DNA from: Paralvinella palmiformis
Taxonomy: Eukaryota > Annelida > Polychaeta > Terebellida > Alvinellidae
DNA length: 64,000 bases
Direction of reading: 5' to 3'
Assembly: GCA_025642065.1 (NCBI GenBank)
Contig: JAODUP010001069.1
Coordinates: 1-64,000, forward strand
Shown: positions 62,999-64,000 of the stretch, in pieces
Layout: the number at the start of each line of letters is the position of its first letter
How positions within the stretch are numbered: position 1 is the stretch's first letter
The notes under the pieces: model-generated
The model's input: only the letters and a program-made list of their open reading frames with translations
Databases searched by the model: none
What the model was told of the DNA's origin: nothing
Position numbers and translations under genes: made by a program

Positions 62999-63034
62999 AA
63001 TTACTGCATTTCCTACTTTTATTCTCCAATTTGC

Positions 63035-63076
63035 TTCATTACCTTTGGAGGCCGTTCGGCCCATTTAGCCTCCCAC
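63035..63076 (+). mobile_element. SINE family A fragment
   Basis: Only the central 'cttcattacctttggaggc' and 'cgttcggcccatttagcc' core is present. Confidence 0.65.
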
Positions 63077-63447
63077 GTTCTCACGTAAGTTTGTTTAAGA
63101 ATGACAGGTTACTGATAATTACTGAAATGACTCCATTTTCTCGCTAGTGTTGGCTTTGGTTTTATTTTTGAAGAATAAGCAGCAGAGATATTCGAAAAAG
63201 TCATCCGTTTTATTTTAGCCGATTAATTACCTTTATTTTTGTGAAGTAGAAAATAAATAGCTTTGAACTCCTTCTCATTGGTACCGATCTTCCTTTGTTG
63301 GTAGTTACATCTGAATGGAACTATGTAAGATAATTTTTATTTTCGTTTGCTTGTCATTAAATACCCTTTGTCATTACCTAAGCTGTTTGTAAATGTATCA
63401 TTCTACTGCTCCAGTATGTGTTCAGTATTACTAGTCGAGACATTGAT

Positions 63448-63883
63448 CGGGGTACGTAAATAATGGCACCGGAAAAATGGCACCCAGAAAAAATGGCAAA
63501 GTGAGAATTTGGAAATAATGGCACCATTGTTTTTTTTTTATTTGTGCATATTTTACTGGATTTTTCTGTGTATTTCGGTAAAAAAAGGTACATGTACATG
63601 TGTATTATCAACTTTATTATTCCCTTACAGACTAAACATCTACGTTGCAGTGTTATTCATTCACATTTACTCATTCATTTGGTTGGCACTCAAGTAATGA
63701 TTAAGGAAGCTACAATATTTAGAGAAGCTACAATAATTAGGGAAGCTACATTTTTAGAAGTACAAGTATACATAAAAGCTAATTACCCTAATGCTAAATT
63801 ACAGTTTGCTTTACCTAAAGCATTAATAAAATAAACATTATAAAGAAAATCAAATTTTGCAGTGCCATTTTTTCCTACGACCT
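63448..63883. mobile_element. 436-bp element, 'aaaaatggcacc' type
   Basis: The left end repeats 'aatggcacc' or 'aaaatggca' four times. The right end carries the inverse 'gtgccattttttcctacg'. ATTGAT flanks both sides (63442-63447 and 63884-63889). It encloses a run of three 18-bp repeats, 'gaagctacaatatttaga' type, at 63707-63760. Probably a short TIR element. Confidence 0.55.
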
Positions 63884-64000
63884 ATTGATGAGTGGATTAG
63901 ATGCTATGTCTTGTTTAAATGTCGCTTTTCCGGTAGCTGATTGATTTCTCATAGATGTTATGGTTGTTTCACGTCTACTTTAAAATCTAGAATCTAACCC

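Overview
This is a window of animal nuclear DNA. It has spliced genes with GT-AG introns, low gene density, AT-rich non-coding sequence, many (AT)n and (CA)n tracts and dense short interspersed repeats. The gene content and repeat style (tRNA-derived SINEs, decayed CR1/Jockey-like LINEs, Ty3/Gypsy scraps, many small terminal-inverted-repeat elements) suggest a lophotrochozoan invertebrate, most likely a gastropod mollusc. The species cannot be fixed from sequence alone.

Four multi-exon genes can be rebuilt by eye with consistent reading phase from start codon to stop codon. (1) Minus strand, 13582 to 8468: endonuclease V (ENDOV), 8 exons, 322 aa, catalytic Asp-Glu-Asp and PYIP wedge intact. 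(2) Plus strand, 24585 to 43642: a class I cytokine receptor of gp130/Domeless type, 15 exons, 826 aa, with signal peptide, one Ig domain, a four-cysteine cytokine-receptor homology region, three more fibronectin III domains, a transmembrane helix and a short tail. An extra 3'-terminal exon at 36595-36740 would give a truncated membrane form. (3) Plus strand, 48317 to 52997: a SAMD15-like SAM-domain protein, 4 exons, 147 aa. (4) Minus strand, 58014 to 55994: an XK-related (XKR) scramblase-family membrane protein, 3 exons, 500 aa. A fifth locus at 5317-7584 (+) holds pieces of a CUB plus trypsin-like protease that lacks the GDSGG active-site segment, so it is probably a broken gene.

Layout: 1-3.4 kb decayed Ty3/Gypsy pieces between inverted repeats; 3.4-7.6 kb protease remnant; 8.4-13.6 kb ENDOV, with an inverted-repeat-bounded ORF in its last intron; 13.6-24.5 kb gene-free and repeat-rich; 24.6-43.6 kb cytokine receptor, whose second intron carries an antisense LINE that is itself interrupted by a 1.16 kb element; 43.6-48.3 kb gene-free with SINEs; 48.3-53.0 kb SAMD15-like; 53.0-56.0 kb gene-free with one TIR element; 56.0-58.0 kb XKR; 58-64 kb repeats and LINE remnants. 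The four genes have no obvious shared pathway: inosine-specific RNA/DNA cleavage, JAK/STAT-type signalling, an uncharacterised SAM protein and lipid scrambling.

The two observations I rate highest are the gp130-like receptor with its alternative membrane-anchored terminal exon (a candidate built-in decoy receptor), and a set of about ten unrelated small repeats that each reiterate a short 'phrase', several of them bounded by inverted copies of that phrase.
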